Source: Hypoxylon rubiginosum (lineage: Eukaryota > Ascomycota > Sordariomycetes > Xylariales > Hypoxylaceae). Taken from it: DNA of 64,000 nt. Position numbers and translations under genes: made by a program. Under the pieces are notes generated by a model. It worked only from the letters and a program-made list of their open reading frames with translations, ran no database searches and was not told where the DNA came from. Positions 48,492-61,121 of the stretch are shown here, piece after piece. The stretch covers positions 1 to 64,000 of the forward strand of contig CADCXA010000018.1 in the NCBI GenBank assembly GCA_902806565.1, read 5' to 3'. Each line of letters opens with the position of its first letter. Position 1 is the stretch's first letter.

Positions 48492-51400
48492 TTACGATTT
48501 TCGGAATGAAGAGAATAGCTCCGAGTCCCTGATAACTTCCGCAGGAGTCCCAAAGTGAGCTACTTGCCCCTTTTCCATGACAAGAATCCGATCGTATTCT
48601 AGCGATGCCTCGAGGCGATGCAGGATCGAGATTATTGTCTTTTGATCGAGCCTTCGGGCAATAAGATCCATGATCTTTAGTTCTGTAGCGACATCAATAC
48701 TGGTAAAATCGGTCAGCGCCTTCTATCTAGGTGTTTGGCCTCTGAATGAGATGAATGATCGACAACGTACCTACTTGTGGCCTCGTCAAGCAACACGACG
48801 CCACCACCTTGTCTCGACCTCGAATGCAGGATCGTTCGTGCCAACCCAAAAAGTTGCGACTCGCCAACTGACATGTTGATGTCGCTCAACTTGGCAGAGA
48901 GCCCCCCTGCAGCTGTTATCTTGTTTAGGATAGCGCATTCACCGAGAACATCCATGATGGTCCTGTCGGGAAGCTCTGATTCGGGATCTAGAGCTTCCCG
49001 CACAATGTCGCTCGACACGAATGTGTCCTGGGAGATGACAGAGAATCTAGACCGTAGGTGCGACTTTCGGACGTGTGAGATATCGACACCGTCTAGAGAT
49101 ATGGTGCCTCTTGGTGTATCGATCAAAGCCAATAGGGACAGCAAGAGGGTCGATTTTCCAGACCCGCTGCGACCGCATACGGCGATCTTTTCTCCGGCGT
49201 TGATCTGCAGTGAGACATCTTGTAAGCTCCAGATGGGCTTTTCCTGGTCCGAGTGGTAGCTCGCCCAAACGTGGTCAAATTTTATCTGGCCAAAGCTCGG
49301 CCATTCGGGCGATATGTTGGCTGGTGTTGTGACGTCAGATTCGAGAGGCGTGTCCTTTTCAAAAGCATTTATCCTTGCAATAGCGCCCAAAGATGTCTCC
49401 AGCGACGTCCATGAGGATATCAGTGTTGTCATCGTCTCACCCAGATTCACCATATTGAGAAACGCCACACCAATAGCACCAGCATTGGTTGAATGTCGCA
49501 TCGCTATCGCAACTCCAACAACCAAAACTGAAAGTCCCGCAACCACAAGATTCAACGTCAGCCGAAGCCAGCACTGAACCATCCATAAAAGATACTGCGG
49601 CTCTTGCGAGCCGTCAACTTTCTCCCAGAACTCGTGTTGCATCGTGGTCTGCCAGCCATGAGCTCTGATTGATACGAGACCCGTGTACAATTCGGAGAAA
49701 CTTGTATGCAGGCCGGACTTGGATTGCAACTCAAGTTGCCGAAGCTGCTTCGACGTCCTCAGATAGAAATGCTGTATGCCGAAGAGGGTCACGGCCACAG
49801 CTGGGAGCACCGCTAGTACATACACTGCTGCGACAGCGACAAGTACGACCATTATGATGCAGGTGAAGAGCTCGGCGGCGGTGTTTAGAAGATCAAGCGG
49901 TAACTTCATGTCGACAAGCATCAAGTCCTGATTAAACCTATTGATAAGGCTACCAGAGTCAACGCCACCGATGAAAGCGAATGTCGCATTTAACACCGAG
50001 TTCAAAAGTGTCTTGTGCAGCCCAACTCCCGATGTCGGCACAATATATAGCATTAGATGGCTATTCGACAATGAGTACAAGCCCATGGGAAACCGGAGAG
50101 GGAATAGCGAGAGGTGACTTACCCAACCCAAAGACCCACGACGAGAAGCGGAAGAGTGTTGAGCAAAGCATAAAGACCGATCCAGTATGCGGTGCTTCTC
50201 GCTGGAGACTCGGCGACTGCATCCGCGGACCACCAGCTGGCCCAAACATCTGGACGAATAGTCAGCCCTGGAGTATGGTAATATGTGAGCTTCATGGGAC
50301 AAACCTGGAAATTTCAGACAGAAAGCAAATGCGATGCCGCACGTGAAGAATGTCACTATATGCCAGGGTCCAATGGCACGGAAGTACGTCCGGTAGACCT
50401 CCCTATCCATTTGTGTTCTGGGGTCGGTACGTTTTCTACCTGCGTTCTGCGGTGACTTTTCCTCTTCACTGGGATTTGCACGAGACTTCTCTACGGTATC
50501 AGTTGGCACCGGTGTACTCTCAGGGTTAGTATGTTTTTCGTCGTCATCATCAAGGAACCGGAAGGGTCCCAACTGTCCATACTCATCGATTGTGAGGACC
50601 CGGTCGGCGAACCGCGGTGTGTTTGCTGCGTAGGGAGTTAGACGGTCAGTAGGGAGGAATGGCTTAAAAATTACTTACGATCATGGGTAATTTGGATTAC
50701 TGTAGTCGCTTGATCGCGTAGGATGCCAGTCTGTCCAAATAAGCCTTCCATTATGGCTTTGCGTGTCGACCTATCGATAGCGCTGAAGACATCATCCAAC
50801 AGAAGGATGGAAGGTCGGGACACAATTGCTCGTGCTAATGCCTTCAAACGTGTCAGCCAGTAATTATTCCAGTACACCGAGGTGAAACTTACCAGCCTCT
50901 GTCTTTCCCCTCCACTAATTCTAGCACCATTGCTTCCGACAGTCCCATCAGGCATTTGAGAATCTAATAATTCTTGAAGGGCACATGCGCTAATGACCCT
51001 TTTGTGCCACGATTCATCGCCTGGCGCATATCTTAGAGCATTCTCACGTGCTGAGATATTTTCCAGCCACGGAACCTGGCTGCAATACCCTATGCCCGCA
51101 GCTCCGACATAAACGCTACCAGCTTTAGGCGCTACCTCTCCCAAAATCGCGTGCAGCAGGAGAGACTTCCCACAGCCGACGGCGCCTGTAATGACGACAT
51201 GTTGACCCCTGAGAACTTCGAGGTTCACACCCTTAAGAAGAGGTTGATCTTCCCACCCAAGATCCGCGGTTCGGATAGATATGATAGGCTCTTGCCCATA
51301 CACCTCATGATCTTCGGTTATATCTAGCTCAGAGATCTTGTGTTGAAAAGTAGATTTATCTCCAGCTTGGCCATTGGGGCCTAGTGTGATATCACGCTGG

Positions 51401-53414
51401 AGCTCTCTCGTATCTCTCGTCTCCGCTCTCTTCAGAAAACCTACTAGACGTGAAGCGCACCCTCGAGCCGCGCCGAAGGACGGGATAATCTGTAAGAGAC
51501 GTATGAGTGGTGTAGCAACGAGACTGATAAGAATCAGCGAGCTAAATAACCTAGAAGCGTCAATATCTTGATTCGCGGCTTCGGTAGCGCCGATATATGC
51601 CCCAAAGACAACAACAGGCGCCAAGGTGAGGGTAAAATAAGCTTCGCTCAAGTCAGCTAACGCACTACTCAATGTCAAGCCTGATCCTTCTTACAAGAGA
51701 TGACACTTCCTGTCAGTAAGCGTCGAGATATTTTGGATGCTGCATACTCGAAGACACGTAGTTTCTCAATAGCTAGGCCGGTTCGCTGGCTAGCACCCAT
51801 CATCTTGATCGCTTTCAGAGACGAGAGCATATTCTTCGTAGCCATAATTCTTCTCTCGGTCGCTGCGAGCCAAGACTTCTGCTGAACGCCGATATGTTTA
51901 CCGATATAAGTTGACGTGAACGTACATACTAGCGGAGGTGATTAGTCGAGGAGGAGTATTAGGCAAGAGAGAGGTAGAACACCCACTAAGAGCGATACCG
52001 AGAATAGTTAAACTCGATGGCCCAACTTGCCGCCAAAGGAGCCAGGTTCCTATCGCAGTCTCTAAAGGTGCGGTCCAAAGTTCATGGACATATGCTAGAG
52101 TCGTGACGATCCTATGAACGTCGGAGATCATTAGAGTTAGTATTTTTGACTCGACGCCCTTCTCCTGTTTTAGCCGTAGGGTTTTCTGGAATATTGCGTC
52201 CAGCAAGCCCCCTCGAATCTTCGTGACGCATTTATAAGATAGATGCCAGTAGTACCCGGTCGAGAACTGATGCCATCGTTAGCGTCGTATTCTTGTGTAA
52301 AAGCTCGGAGTAAATGTATCACATACAGCAATTCCGGCGTACACGAGAAAGGATGCGCCAATCAGGCCGTACCCAGCATTGTCGGACGCGGATTGATCCC
52401 CAATCCACGCGATGACAGAAGATGCCAAAAAAGGCTGGGCAAAGGTAAAGCCGGTGAGGCAGAGCCTTGGGAACACTGGTGAGAAGGCGTAGAACCCCAA
52501 GCACCGCAAGACCATGCCTAAAAGACCAAATCGTCCGACTAGCAAGTTGAAATCAGTGCCAATTCTTTGCGCTCGGAGAACTAATCTCTGACATACGATT
52601 CGTGTCTACTTGGAGTTGACCAAATTTCCCTTCCAGCTGAGAAGCGCTAAGAGCATGATCGATGAGATGAAGATCAAGAGCGGTTAGCTGTCTTCGGTAT
52701 CCCGTTATGAACAGGTTGCCTAACCAAGTAAAGAGGCTTCTGCTCAAGAAGCTAGCCGTCTCCTCGGCCGAAATCCATTGGCCCTCGTCGATAAACCATG
52801 GCCTCTTGCTACAGCTCTCGAGGGCTACTATAGCTAATTGCACGATGATTTCAGCAATGGTGAGGGATGCGGCGGGTCTGCCGCTTTCGATAAACCAATA
52901 AGTGCGTGCTACTACGGCTCTCAGAAGTGAGATGATGACCAGGTAGAACCCTATGAGGAGGGAAGGTCGGCGGGATCGAGCGTGCTCGAAGAACGAAAGT
53001 ATGGCCAAGGCGACGGTGGCGACCACCGTTAGAACTGCTGCCGGCACCGAAACTGCTGTTTTCTCATTCTTCGTTACGCATATGAGGATGAGAGTAGCTA
53101 GCTCTAGTAAGACCAGTGCTGCTACGGCAAACTGTGGTTATTACGTTTCTCAGCATTGGCTTGCGATCCAGGGGGGTGGTTCTGTTCTGAATGCTCACCA
53201 GCTTGAAGACGTATAAGATACCGAGCCCAACTCTTGGTTGGCGTTGGCGTTGAGTAAGGGCAACAAGTCGTACAGCGGCCGCGACTACAAAGATGCACGA
53301 TGGAATCAAGATGAAAAAAACATCTTCGAAGAATAGAGTAAAGTTGAATGGACGCCGGCATTGAGGCACCGCAGGTCCAAAGAGCCTGTCTGCCTCAAAT
53401 GAGCACGACGACAT
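48492..53414 (-). CDS. ABCC-type full ABC transporter, 11 exons
   Basis: Exons: 53199-53414, 52597-53131, 52327-52538, 51987-52266, 51695-51928, 50893-51656, 50679-50841, 50305-50625, 50123-50249, 48771-50060 and 48492-48699, about 1449 residues. The order is an N-terminal membrane region, TMD1, NBD1 (Walker A GAVGCGKS, signature ISGGERQRL, Walker B SILLLDDVFSAID), TMD2, NBD2 (Walker A GRSGSGKS, signature MSVGESQLFGLAR, Walker B VVLLDEATS). This is the fungal multidrug-resistance-associated layout. The NBD2 signature is degenerate, as often in this group. The junction at 51657-51694 is uncertain: the intron would be only 38 bp, and a donor 17 bp upstream is an alternative. Export of the cluster product, and self-protection, is the likely role. 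It is divergent from a UstYa-like gene. Confidence 0.88.
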
Positions 53415-54126
53415 AGCGAGTTTGTTGTCGATGTTGTCGTGCTTGGATGTGACAGCGCTGGAACAAAATCATTTAGCACGCTGCCAGCTGCGTCGCTCAG
53501 GAACTATTAGCTCCCTAAGGTACCCCTCGCTTTGTACGACGTACATAATTCTAGGTACCTAATGTACCTAAAGTGCTCACCCCTTTTCTAAGCTGCCCCG
53601 GAAATGACGAGCGAGGCAAACAAAAACATCTAGCAAATGCTATGCAGTTAGCCAAGGATATGGATAGTTCGAAGTGTCGGATACTTTACGTTTCGATTAG
53701 AACAATACACATTAATTGAAATAATTGAATACAATCTCAATAGGGAGTTGTGTTCGATACTGAGTAGTGTTGTAGGTAGAGAGCCGAGACGCGCCATCTA
53801 TCGTCGCTAGATTAGGCGCGAAATAAAAATGACAACACTCGCGCCAGCGCTCTGTGATTGCATGATATGGCCACCCGGGATATCGCTCTTCAATGTCTAC
53901 ATTAGGAGGTAGATACCCCTTATCATATCATGTGTATGTATAAGTACGTACCTAGGAGGTAGGTAGGCTCTCCTGAGTATCTATATCACTTTGCAGATAT
54001 TCCCGTCATAATGATACTGGTTTTCGCCTGAACCCCTTTTTTCGGCTGAGCCAACTCGTTCAAAATATTGACTGAACATACCAACACATCCATAGCTAGA
54101 AACACACTAGTACCAGTTCCAAAGTC
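53415..54126. promoter_or_regulatory. Divergent cluster promoter, ABC transporter / UstYa-like 3
   Basis: GCGCC (53791-53795), TAGGCGCG (53813-53820) and GCGCCAGCGC (53841-53850) lie in this 712-bp spacer. TACCTAGGAGGTAGGTAGG lies at about 53949-53967. No gene is visible. Confidence 0.55.
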
Positions 54127-55062
54127 ATGGAAGTTTCTTCCCGCTGCAGTCTCAACTCGACAAACTCAGCTCGCCAGTCCGAAGACGAACTTCTAGGTGA
54201 TCATCTACATTGGCATCGCGAGGAGGAGACGACTCCTACTTCTAAAGGCAACAGTTACAAGAAATACATAATATCCACAGCAATACTCACTGCTCTCTTG
54301 ACTACCGGGACAGTGCTAGCGTTCGCCTCTGTTTACCGTCTACTGGCAACTCGGCAGCAGCCCACTCACCTACTCGGGGAGATAAACAACTTAATCCCAG
54401 ATTGTATGCGATACCTATCGTGACCTTTAATACAAGTCCATAATAACAATATGAAATTCTTCAGTTCCCATTCAATCTGTCGTCTTCGACAAAGACCCGC
54501 ACGCGACAATAGATCATGCGACGGAGGTGTCCGAAAATGCAACCCATCGGAACTGGTTATCGTATATGCCATGTAAGATCACTCTACTTACCATTAAACC
54601 CTCTACCATATACTTACGTTTGTATGTTCATTAGTAGGCAATGGGTTTGTCGAGGTTGAGGACTACGCGAATTACAATTTGCCCCCACCCGTAGTCCTGT
54701 CAGGGAGAAGCACTTATTCCCTCGCGGTCACACACCAGCTGCATTGCTTGGTACGTGGTCTACTCCAGCGCCGTCGCCTAAAGTCGGACTGACATTTTCC
54801 TTAGTATAGCTTGATGACCATGTATAACGGACTCGTAGCTGGCTCGAGGGCTCCACCAGAACATCACGGCCACATCGATCACTGCTTTCGTTATTTGCGC
54901 CAATCGATTATGTGCTGCGGTGATGTTGCATTAGAAGGTCAAGACCCAGACAATCCCGACCCCGGCACAGATGGGACAGGCGCTGCTCACTTGTGTAAGG
55001 ACTACGGCCAAATTATAAGTTGGGCAGAAGCGAGACGGCTCAATGAGCGCAAGGAAATCTAA
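54127..55062 (+). CDS. UstYa-like (DUF3328) oxidase, cluster copy 3
   Basis: Four exons: 54127-54403, 54465-54572, 54635-54750 and 54805-55062, 252 residues, all in phase. One helix (IISTAILTALLTTGTVLAFA) near residue 55 anchors it. The motifs are HQLHCL at the end of exon 3 with YSLM following, and GHIDHCFRYLRQSIMC in exon 4, then CKDYGQIISWAE. The intron that follows HCL is at the position conserved in the other copies, which supports common descent by duplication. It is convergent with the interrupted S41 peptidase gene. A macrocyclisation or oxidation role is inferred from the family. Confidence 0.9.
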
Positions 55063-55899
55063 GAGTAACTGGGAATGGAAGCTTATCCCGTATGATGTTG
55101 TCTTGTCCATTTAGAATGTTTGCGATGCTATGAATGATAAAAATAGGCACATTAGTTGCAAGTCATCAAACAACGTCGCTCTCATATCTCTGTATGCCTG
55201 ACGCGCAAATCCTAGATAGCAGCATCTAACCCCCTGTCCCGGGCGTCGACCCCTTAATGCATTTGCCATCAAGAAACATCGCACGAGCAGCAACAACCCA
55301 CGTCGTTTCAGGGTGGATATGATTGTCAGCCGTAAAGAATAACCGGCAATCCGCTGCTTCGTACACGAATTGTAACGGGGTGAGGTCATCACCCTCTGCG
55401 TACGCGTTTCGGAAATTGACGGTGCTCTCGTCGTAAGTATTGAAGCGAACCGAAAAGTTTTTCGGATCCGGCGGCGTAAGCTCTCTGAATCGAGCGAGCT
55501 GCTCCGACGTGAGGATGGGCAAGCCCGCACTGCTGGCATCGACGGCAAGCGTATAAGCTTGTGATATGTATCGACTGATCGTAGAAAGGGACCAGAGTTG
55601 GCCACCCTTCACTCCACCTATGGCTTGCATGGGTCCATGCCTCGGGCGGCCGCCAAATGCAATGCTTCTTACACCCTGCTGCTTCATCAAACCTGCGAAG
55701 ACGGCACAGGTCGAAGCGCAATGGCCGTCGGTCATCTTTTCAGCTACTGTTAGCAAAGGGACGGTGTTCAGATTGAAATCGAACGGCGTATCTAGAAACA
55801 AACTTACGATTATGATATTTCTAGCCTCGAAGGACCGACTAGCGGGGTTTAGCGGAACTCCGCCGAAACCGTTGATAGGGTCCTTATTAGTTGATGCTA

Positions 55900-55969
55900 C
55901 CATCTGTCCCTGACTAGCAAGAATGACCCACTGGTGAACCCGTAAAATTGATTAAAACCCACTTATTTT
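55900..55969 (+). repeat. Left terminal inverted repeat
   Basis: About 70 bp that align without gaps to the inverse of 58035-58104. Of eleven or so differences, nearly all are C in the right arm against T here, as RIP would give. Confidence 0.85.
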
Positions 55970-57890
55970 ACTTATATGTATCTTAACCAATTTTGTTTTA
56001 TATAACATAAAATTAAAAATTTAAAGTAAATATTAATTAATTTACTTAAATATAAAGTTTAAAATTAATTAGTTATATAATTATTAAAAATTAAAATATA
56101 ACTTTTAATATAAAATATTAATTTTTAATTTTTTATAAAAATATTATTTTTTAAATATAAATTTAAATAACTTTATTAAAATTTAATATAATATTTTATA
56201 ATAAAAAAATAATAATTAAAATTATTTTAAATATTATTTAAAATAATATTTTTATTTATATAATATTTTTTAAATATATAATTTTTTAATTTATTATATA
56301 TTATTAATTTTATAAATAATTATTTATAAAAACTTTTTAAAATATTTAAATATTAATTTATAAATAAAAAAAAAAACTTATTAAATAAATTATTTATTAA
56401 AATTTAATAAAACATGTTTTTAATTATAATATTATATATTTAATTATAAAAAACTTAATAAATTTAAAAAAGTTTTTAAATAAAAATTAATTTAAAGTTT
56501 TTATTTATTAAAATTTATTTATATATATAAAAATAAGTTATAAAATTAAAGTTATTAAATTTAATAATTTTAATTTTAAAGTTATAAAATAATATTTTAA
56601 TATTAAATAAAATAAATATAAATAAATAAAATTTAAATTAATTTTTAATATAAATAAAAAAGATATTATAATTAAATATAATAAAAAAACTATATTTTTT
56701 TTATATATTTAATTTAATTAATTAATTATAATATTAAAAATTAATAAATTAATTTTAAAAAACTTAATATTTAAAAAATCTTTTATAAAAAACTTATAAA
56801 ATTATTTTTAGATATTTTTTATTAAATATATAAATATTATAAATTAGTTTTTTAAACTAAATATAATTTTAAAAAAAAAATATATATAAATAAATTAATT
56901 TAAAAAATAATTTAAAGTTATAATTAATTAATATTATATAATATTTAAAAATAATTAAATAAATAATAAAATTATTATTAAATAACTAAAAAATATATTT
57001 ATTATTAAAATTAAGTTTTTATTAAAATTTTTTTATAAAATATATTTATTAATATTTAATAACTATAAAAGTTATATATTAATTAATATATTAATTTTTT
57101 TAATTTTAAATGTTATTTTTTTAATTTTTTTATTTTTTTTTAATTCTTTATATATTAATAAAAATAAGCCTTAAAATAAATTTATATTTATTTATTTATT
57201 TAATAATATTTATTTATATTTTTTATTAATATATATTTTTTATAAATTTTAATTATTAAATAATAATTTTTATAATATTTTAAAATTTATTTATTATTAA
57301 ATTTTAAATAAATTATTTATAATAATTAATTTTAATTTTATAAATAAGTTTAATTTTTTATATTATTATTTAAAAGTTAAAATAATTATTTTAATTATAA
57401 AAAATAATAAATTTAGTTTTAAAATAATAAAAAATTAATTAATTATTTATTTTAAAATGTTATAATATCTTAAAATTTAATTAAATAAAAAAAATATTAA
57501 AAAATTAATTTAATAAGATTTAAATATTTATAATTTTATAATATTAATTTTAATATTATATATAAAATATTATATTTAAAATTTATTTAAAATATTAAAC
57601 TTAAATATTTATAAAATACTTAAAAATATAATAAAATTATTTAATTACTAAATAATTAAGTTAATTTTTAAAAATTAAAAAATATTTATATTTAAAATTT
57701 AAATTAAATATAACTAAATTAAAAAATATAAAAAAATCTTTAACTTTAATAAAAAATTTATTATTATTATTAAAATATTTATAGTTAGCGGTAATATTAA
57801 TAAGTAAGTTAAAATAGTTTAATTATTTATTATTATTAAAAATAAAAAAAAATAAAAATTTTTAAAAATATAAATAAAAAAAATTATATT

Positions 57891-57923
<33 letters not shown>

Positions 57924-58034
57924 AACAAAGTAATTTAAGCTCTAGTTAAATATACCAATTAATTAATTAATTTTATTTTTATTTATAATAATTATATATT
58001 TCTATAATTTTTTGTGGATTAATTAAAGCCTTAA

Positions 58035-58104
58035 GAAATAGGTGGGTTTTGGTCAATTTTGCGGGTTCGCCGGTGGGTTGTTCTCGCTGGTCAGGGACAG
58101 ATGG
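58035..58104 (-). repeat. Right terminal inverted repeat
   Basis: The less mutated arm, still GC-balanced (GGTGGGTTTTGGTC, CCGGTGGG). It gives the better estimate of the ancestral terminal repeat. Confidence 0.85.
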
Positions 58105-59783
58105 TATATTGAAATCAAAATGTGCATACAAGCTAGACATCTGGTCGCCTAAAATGTCATGGGGCCCGAAGAGATCTTCCCACAAAGGGAACTTGTGTTC
58201 TTGGCCCGGCCCAACGGCTTGGTGAGAGGCTATTGGAGGATCTAAAGGAGCGTCATCGCGATAAACACTGGAGAAAATTTGACCCATTAGCCTGATCAGC
58301 TCCGTTGCCCGGAAGCGAGTAGCAGAGTAGATGGTTTGGTCAGGAAAGAAGATTCTAAAAAGATTGAACCCCTGAGCGACATCCCCGCCAGCGTTTCCGG
58401 AAAGGTCCAAAATCAGTTTTGATTTTCCATCGCCGACAGCTTGACTCAAGAACTCGGTGGTGGTTTGCGAGAAGTCAGAAGCTCTCCCTCCAAAATGGAA
58501 CGTTGGTACCTGGAGCACAGCTACGTCTGTAGTATTTTCATGCTTGAGATAAAAGCCTCGAATCGATGAATCATCTTCAGGTCTGATGATTGGCAAAACA
58601 TATTCTGACAGATAGCTTGAAGGACCATTATACTTGGTCGCTGGTATGAATCGTCCGGGAAAGGACTTGAAAACTGGCTCCGAATTAGCCATACAGGCTA
58701 CTTCAAGCAGTGTCCTGCCATCAGTATAATTCATGGGACCATTGACTGATGGCCAGTACGCAGTCGCTGCAACTGTCAGTCTTGTTCCATTGGAGAACCT
58801 CAGCGTCATCGCCTCGGCTCCTGGCCAGAGTCCCAGTCGGGATACCAAAGCGCCATTAGAGTAAGGCCCAGCAAATCTAGCTGTGACGGGAGGAAATAGA
58901 CGGTTATAACTTGAAGTACCTGTGAGTAGATATAACACAGCAATGGAGGTGAGAAGTTCGTACCGAGCATCGGGGTCTTGGAAGCCGAGTAACATTGCGT
59001 GGTTTGCTTCAAGGTAATAGACGGCTTCTACTCCGTTGATTTCGACAATAGGCGAGGCTTGTTCGAGTTCTTCTCCTTTCGACTTCAAGTCATCTACAGA
59101 AATGGAAAGAACATGAGACCATTGACGACTTGTGCCAAGCATGCTAGAAAGCTTACGAAGAGTGTAGAGTTGAGGCAACTGTAGTCCGTCTTTGGAGATA
59201 GACACTAGCGGTATGTCAAGCTCAAACCGGAAGATCTCCTGGGAGCATAGTCCAATATTAAGGTGTCCGTCATTTGCTCTAGAGATCAATGTGGTGATGT
59301 CCCAGTCAAAGTCGAACTGACTTAGGTAGGATCCCGAGGTAAGCCTATTGCGAATCTTTTCAAAGCCAGCCAGGAGGTCAATTGAAGGCGAAATATAACT
59401 ATGTGGCGGGTCTATTTGGGCATGTTACAAATATATCCTGCAGAGCATTTAAGTTTGTGATTCGTACCTCTCAGGACATTGATGGTTGAATGAAATTGTA
59501 AATATCCCATGTACTCGTCGATGAACTGGGAAGCCAGATCAGGACGGAAAGGCATGGAGCGGAGGCAGGCGTAGGCTGTCATTCCCAGTAAACCTCCGAA
59601 GTCTCCTTTTCCTTTCAGCGTTGTTAGGGTCCGAGTCTTAACCACTGTAGAGTATTGTCACCTACCCCCTGCTATAGCCCATTTTCGGTAGGAAGACGAG
59701 ATTTCTGCACATGCCGTACTGAAATGCGCAAATGCAGCATTTAGTACGGTGAAGCTCACTAGTATCAACGAGACGAAGACCAT

Positions 59784-60277
59784 ATTTTATTGTGTTCATA
59801 GAAAGTAGTCCATTGAAGCCGACTAGATTTCATACAGGAACCCCAAGCTGAGATGCGAAAGCCTGCCTCCTGACATACGTACCCAGATGATTGTTGATTG
59901 GAGAACTACCTAGGTAGGTATCTACCTATCTCCTAAGGCATATACCTCTGTTTCGGTAACGGACTGCATCAATGGCGAATAATGGCGGGACTTGTTGTTC
60001 TGGGGTTTGCGTCTAAAGCGTTGGCGCTGGCGCTGGCGCGCTTCGGGGACCGCGTGTAGGACCAACTCTTGCATGGCATAGGCGCAGCGCCAACAACTCA
60101 ACCTGTCCTAACAATATCGAGGAGAAATAACGCCCGGCAAATTTGATTCAGGGGACTGCAGATCGCTAAGAAGCTTATTGATTACCCAGAGCTACCTCTC
60201 CAAAAACATCACACTCAACTTCCCCTGAAACTTACCTACCGGCGGAGCCCTGCGACTCGCAAGGTCAGGAAGTATCC
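59784..60277. promoter_or_regulatory. Divergent cluster promoter, S41 peptidase / UstYa-like 4
   Basis: A dense site at 60021-60040 has three overlapping GGCGC words starting with TTGGCGCTGG. TAGGCGC (60079-60085) and GCGCCAA (60087-60093) follow. ACCTAGGTAGGTATCTACC lies near 59909-59927. No gene is seen in these 494 bp. Confidence 0.6.
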
Positions 60278-61121
60278 ATGGAGAAGTACATCGATGACCA
60301 TCCGCCTGGGCACTCGGAATCTGCCTCCACGGAAGATGAGAGTGAGACCCTTCTTGAATCTAATCCGATGCAAGCCTCTGTGGGAAAGAAGGCTCGCATC
60401 TTTCGTGTTTCATGCCTCGTTATTCTCCTCGTTTTCTCCAACTTGGTTCTATCGGCGATCATATTGCTTCGGCAGCAGCAACAAAGCCAAGGGAAAGACA
60501 AGCCGAGTCAGTCATGGGAACCACCTGAAAAGTACCGAACAGAAATCTTTGAATTTCAACCCATTTACGGTGCGGAGCCCAATGCCGCGGTCGATCAAGC
60601 GTGGGTCTCGATGATACCAAGTATGGAGTCATTTCTATTCGCCATCTGTCGAGCAACGTATGAATCGCGCTAACATGTATTATCTGAAGAGGGCAAGGGT
60701 TTCGTGTTCGTCAATGACACCGACCTACCGAATATGCCCGGTCTGGATCGTTCGCTGCCACGGCAGCGAGCGATGATATCGGTATTTCACCAGCTTCATT
60801 GTCTAGTAAGCTTTTCAGAGTAGCTATACCTACAGTCAGACACCGTTGACGCGGTCTCAGTATATGACTAGAAAAGGGTACTTCAGTGCTCGCGCTGGGA
60901 ATCTAGACGATGTCAACACGAATCATCTATCCCATTGTTGGGATTATTTGAGACAATCAATTATGTGTTCGGGGGATACTACCTTGGAGTGGGTTGCTGC
61001 ACCTCCCAACGATTCGGGAAGCACTGGATGGGGTTATCAGCATACTTGCACCGACTACTGGGCAATCTATTCTTGGGCAGAGGACAATAGAGTAACGGAC
61101 AGAAAAGTGATCATACATTAG
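60278..61121 (+). CDS. UstYa-like (DUF3328) oxidase, cluster copy 4
   Basis: Three exons: 60278-60620, 60690-60805 and 60861-61121, 239 residues, in phase. The helix is VSCLVILLVFSNLVLSAIILL near residue 55, after an acidic head. The motifs are HQLHCL at the end of exon 2, with YMTR next, and HLSHCWDYLRQSIMC in exon 3, then CTDYWAIYSWAED. The intron after HCL matches the position in the other copies. It is divergent from the S41 peptidase and is the nearest oxidase to the repeat precursor. The function is inferred from the family as above. Confidence 0.9.

Larger units (their letters stand above)
55900..58104. mobile_element. RIP-degraded Tc1/mariner-like DNA transposon
   Basis: The 2205-bp element begins CCATCTGTCCCTGAC on the plus strand at 55900 and ends with the inverse at 58104. 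The direct TA flanks (55898-55899 and 58105-58106) form the expected target duplication. The terminal inverted repeats are about 70 bp. The interior is nearly pure A/T without an open frame, so the transposase is destroyed. Size, TA duplication and terminal repeats fit the Tc1/mariner superfamily (Fot1/Pogo-type elements are common in these fungi); the family cannot be fixed because no transposase is readable. Confidence 0.85.
55226..59783 (-). pseudogene. S41-family peptidase (UstP/PhomP-like) split by a transposon
   Basis: The 5' part has exons 59666-59783, 59468-59605, 59157-59411 and 58105-59093. The 3' part has 55808-55897 and 55226-55735 with a 72-bp intron between. The 5' part shows a secretion-type start (LILVSFTVLNAAFA), DGHLNI, and ILDLSGNAGGDVAQG. 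The 3' part has MTDGHCASTC (serine of the S41 type), GGRPRHGPMQA, and FTADNHIHPETTW. The parts are separated by a 2205-bp AT-rich element at 55900-58104. Both halves lie in the same phase with one TA between them, so the target was intact; the implied length, about 699 residues, suits the family. In dikaritin clusters such peptidases help trim the precursor. As it stands, translation of the first half runs into the element and stops near 57979. Confidence 0.87.

Noticed and set aside
51657..51694. Split of the ABC transporter into two genes at the awkward 38-bp junction
   Set aside because: Both sides complete one ABCC protein (TMD1 flows into NBD1), so a short intron or alternative donor is more likely than a gene boundary.
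58875..58925. Possible extra intron in the S41 peptidase after the PDARY segment (GTACGA...TCACAG)
   Set aside because: Splicing there puts the next exon into a frame with an early stop, while reading through stays open.
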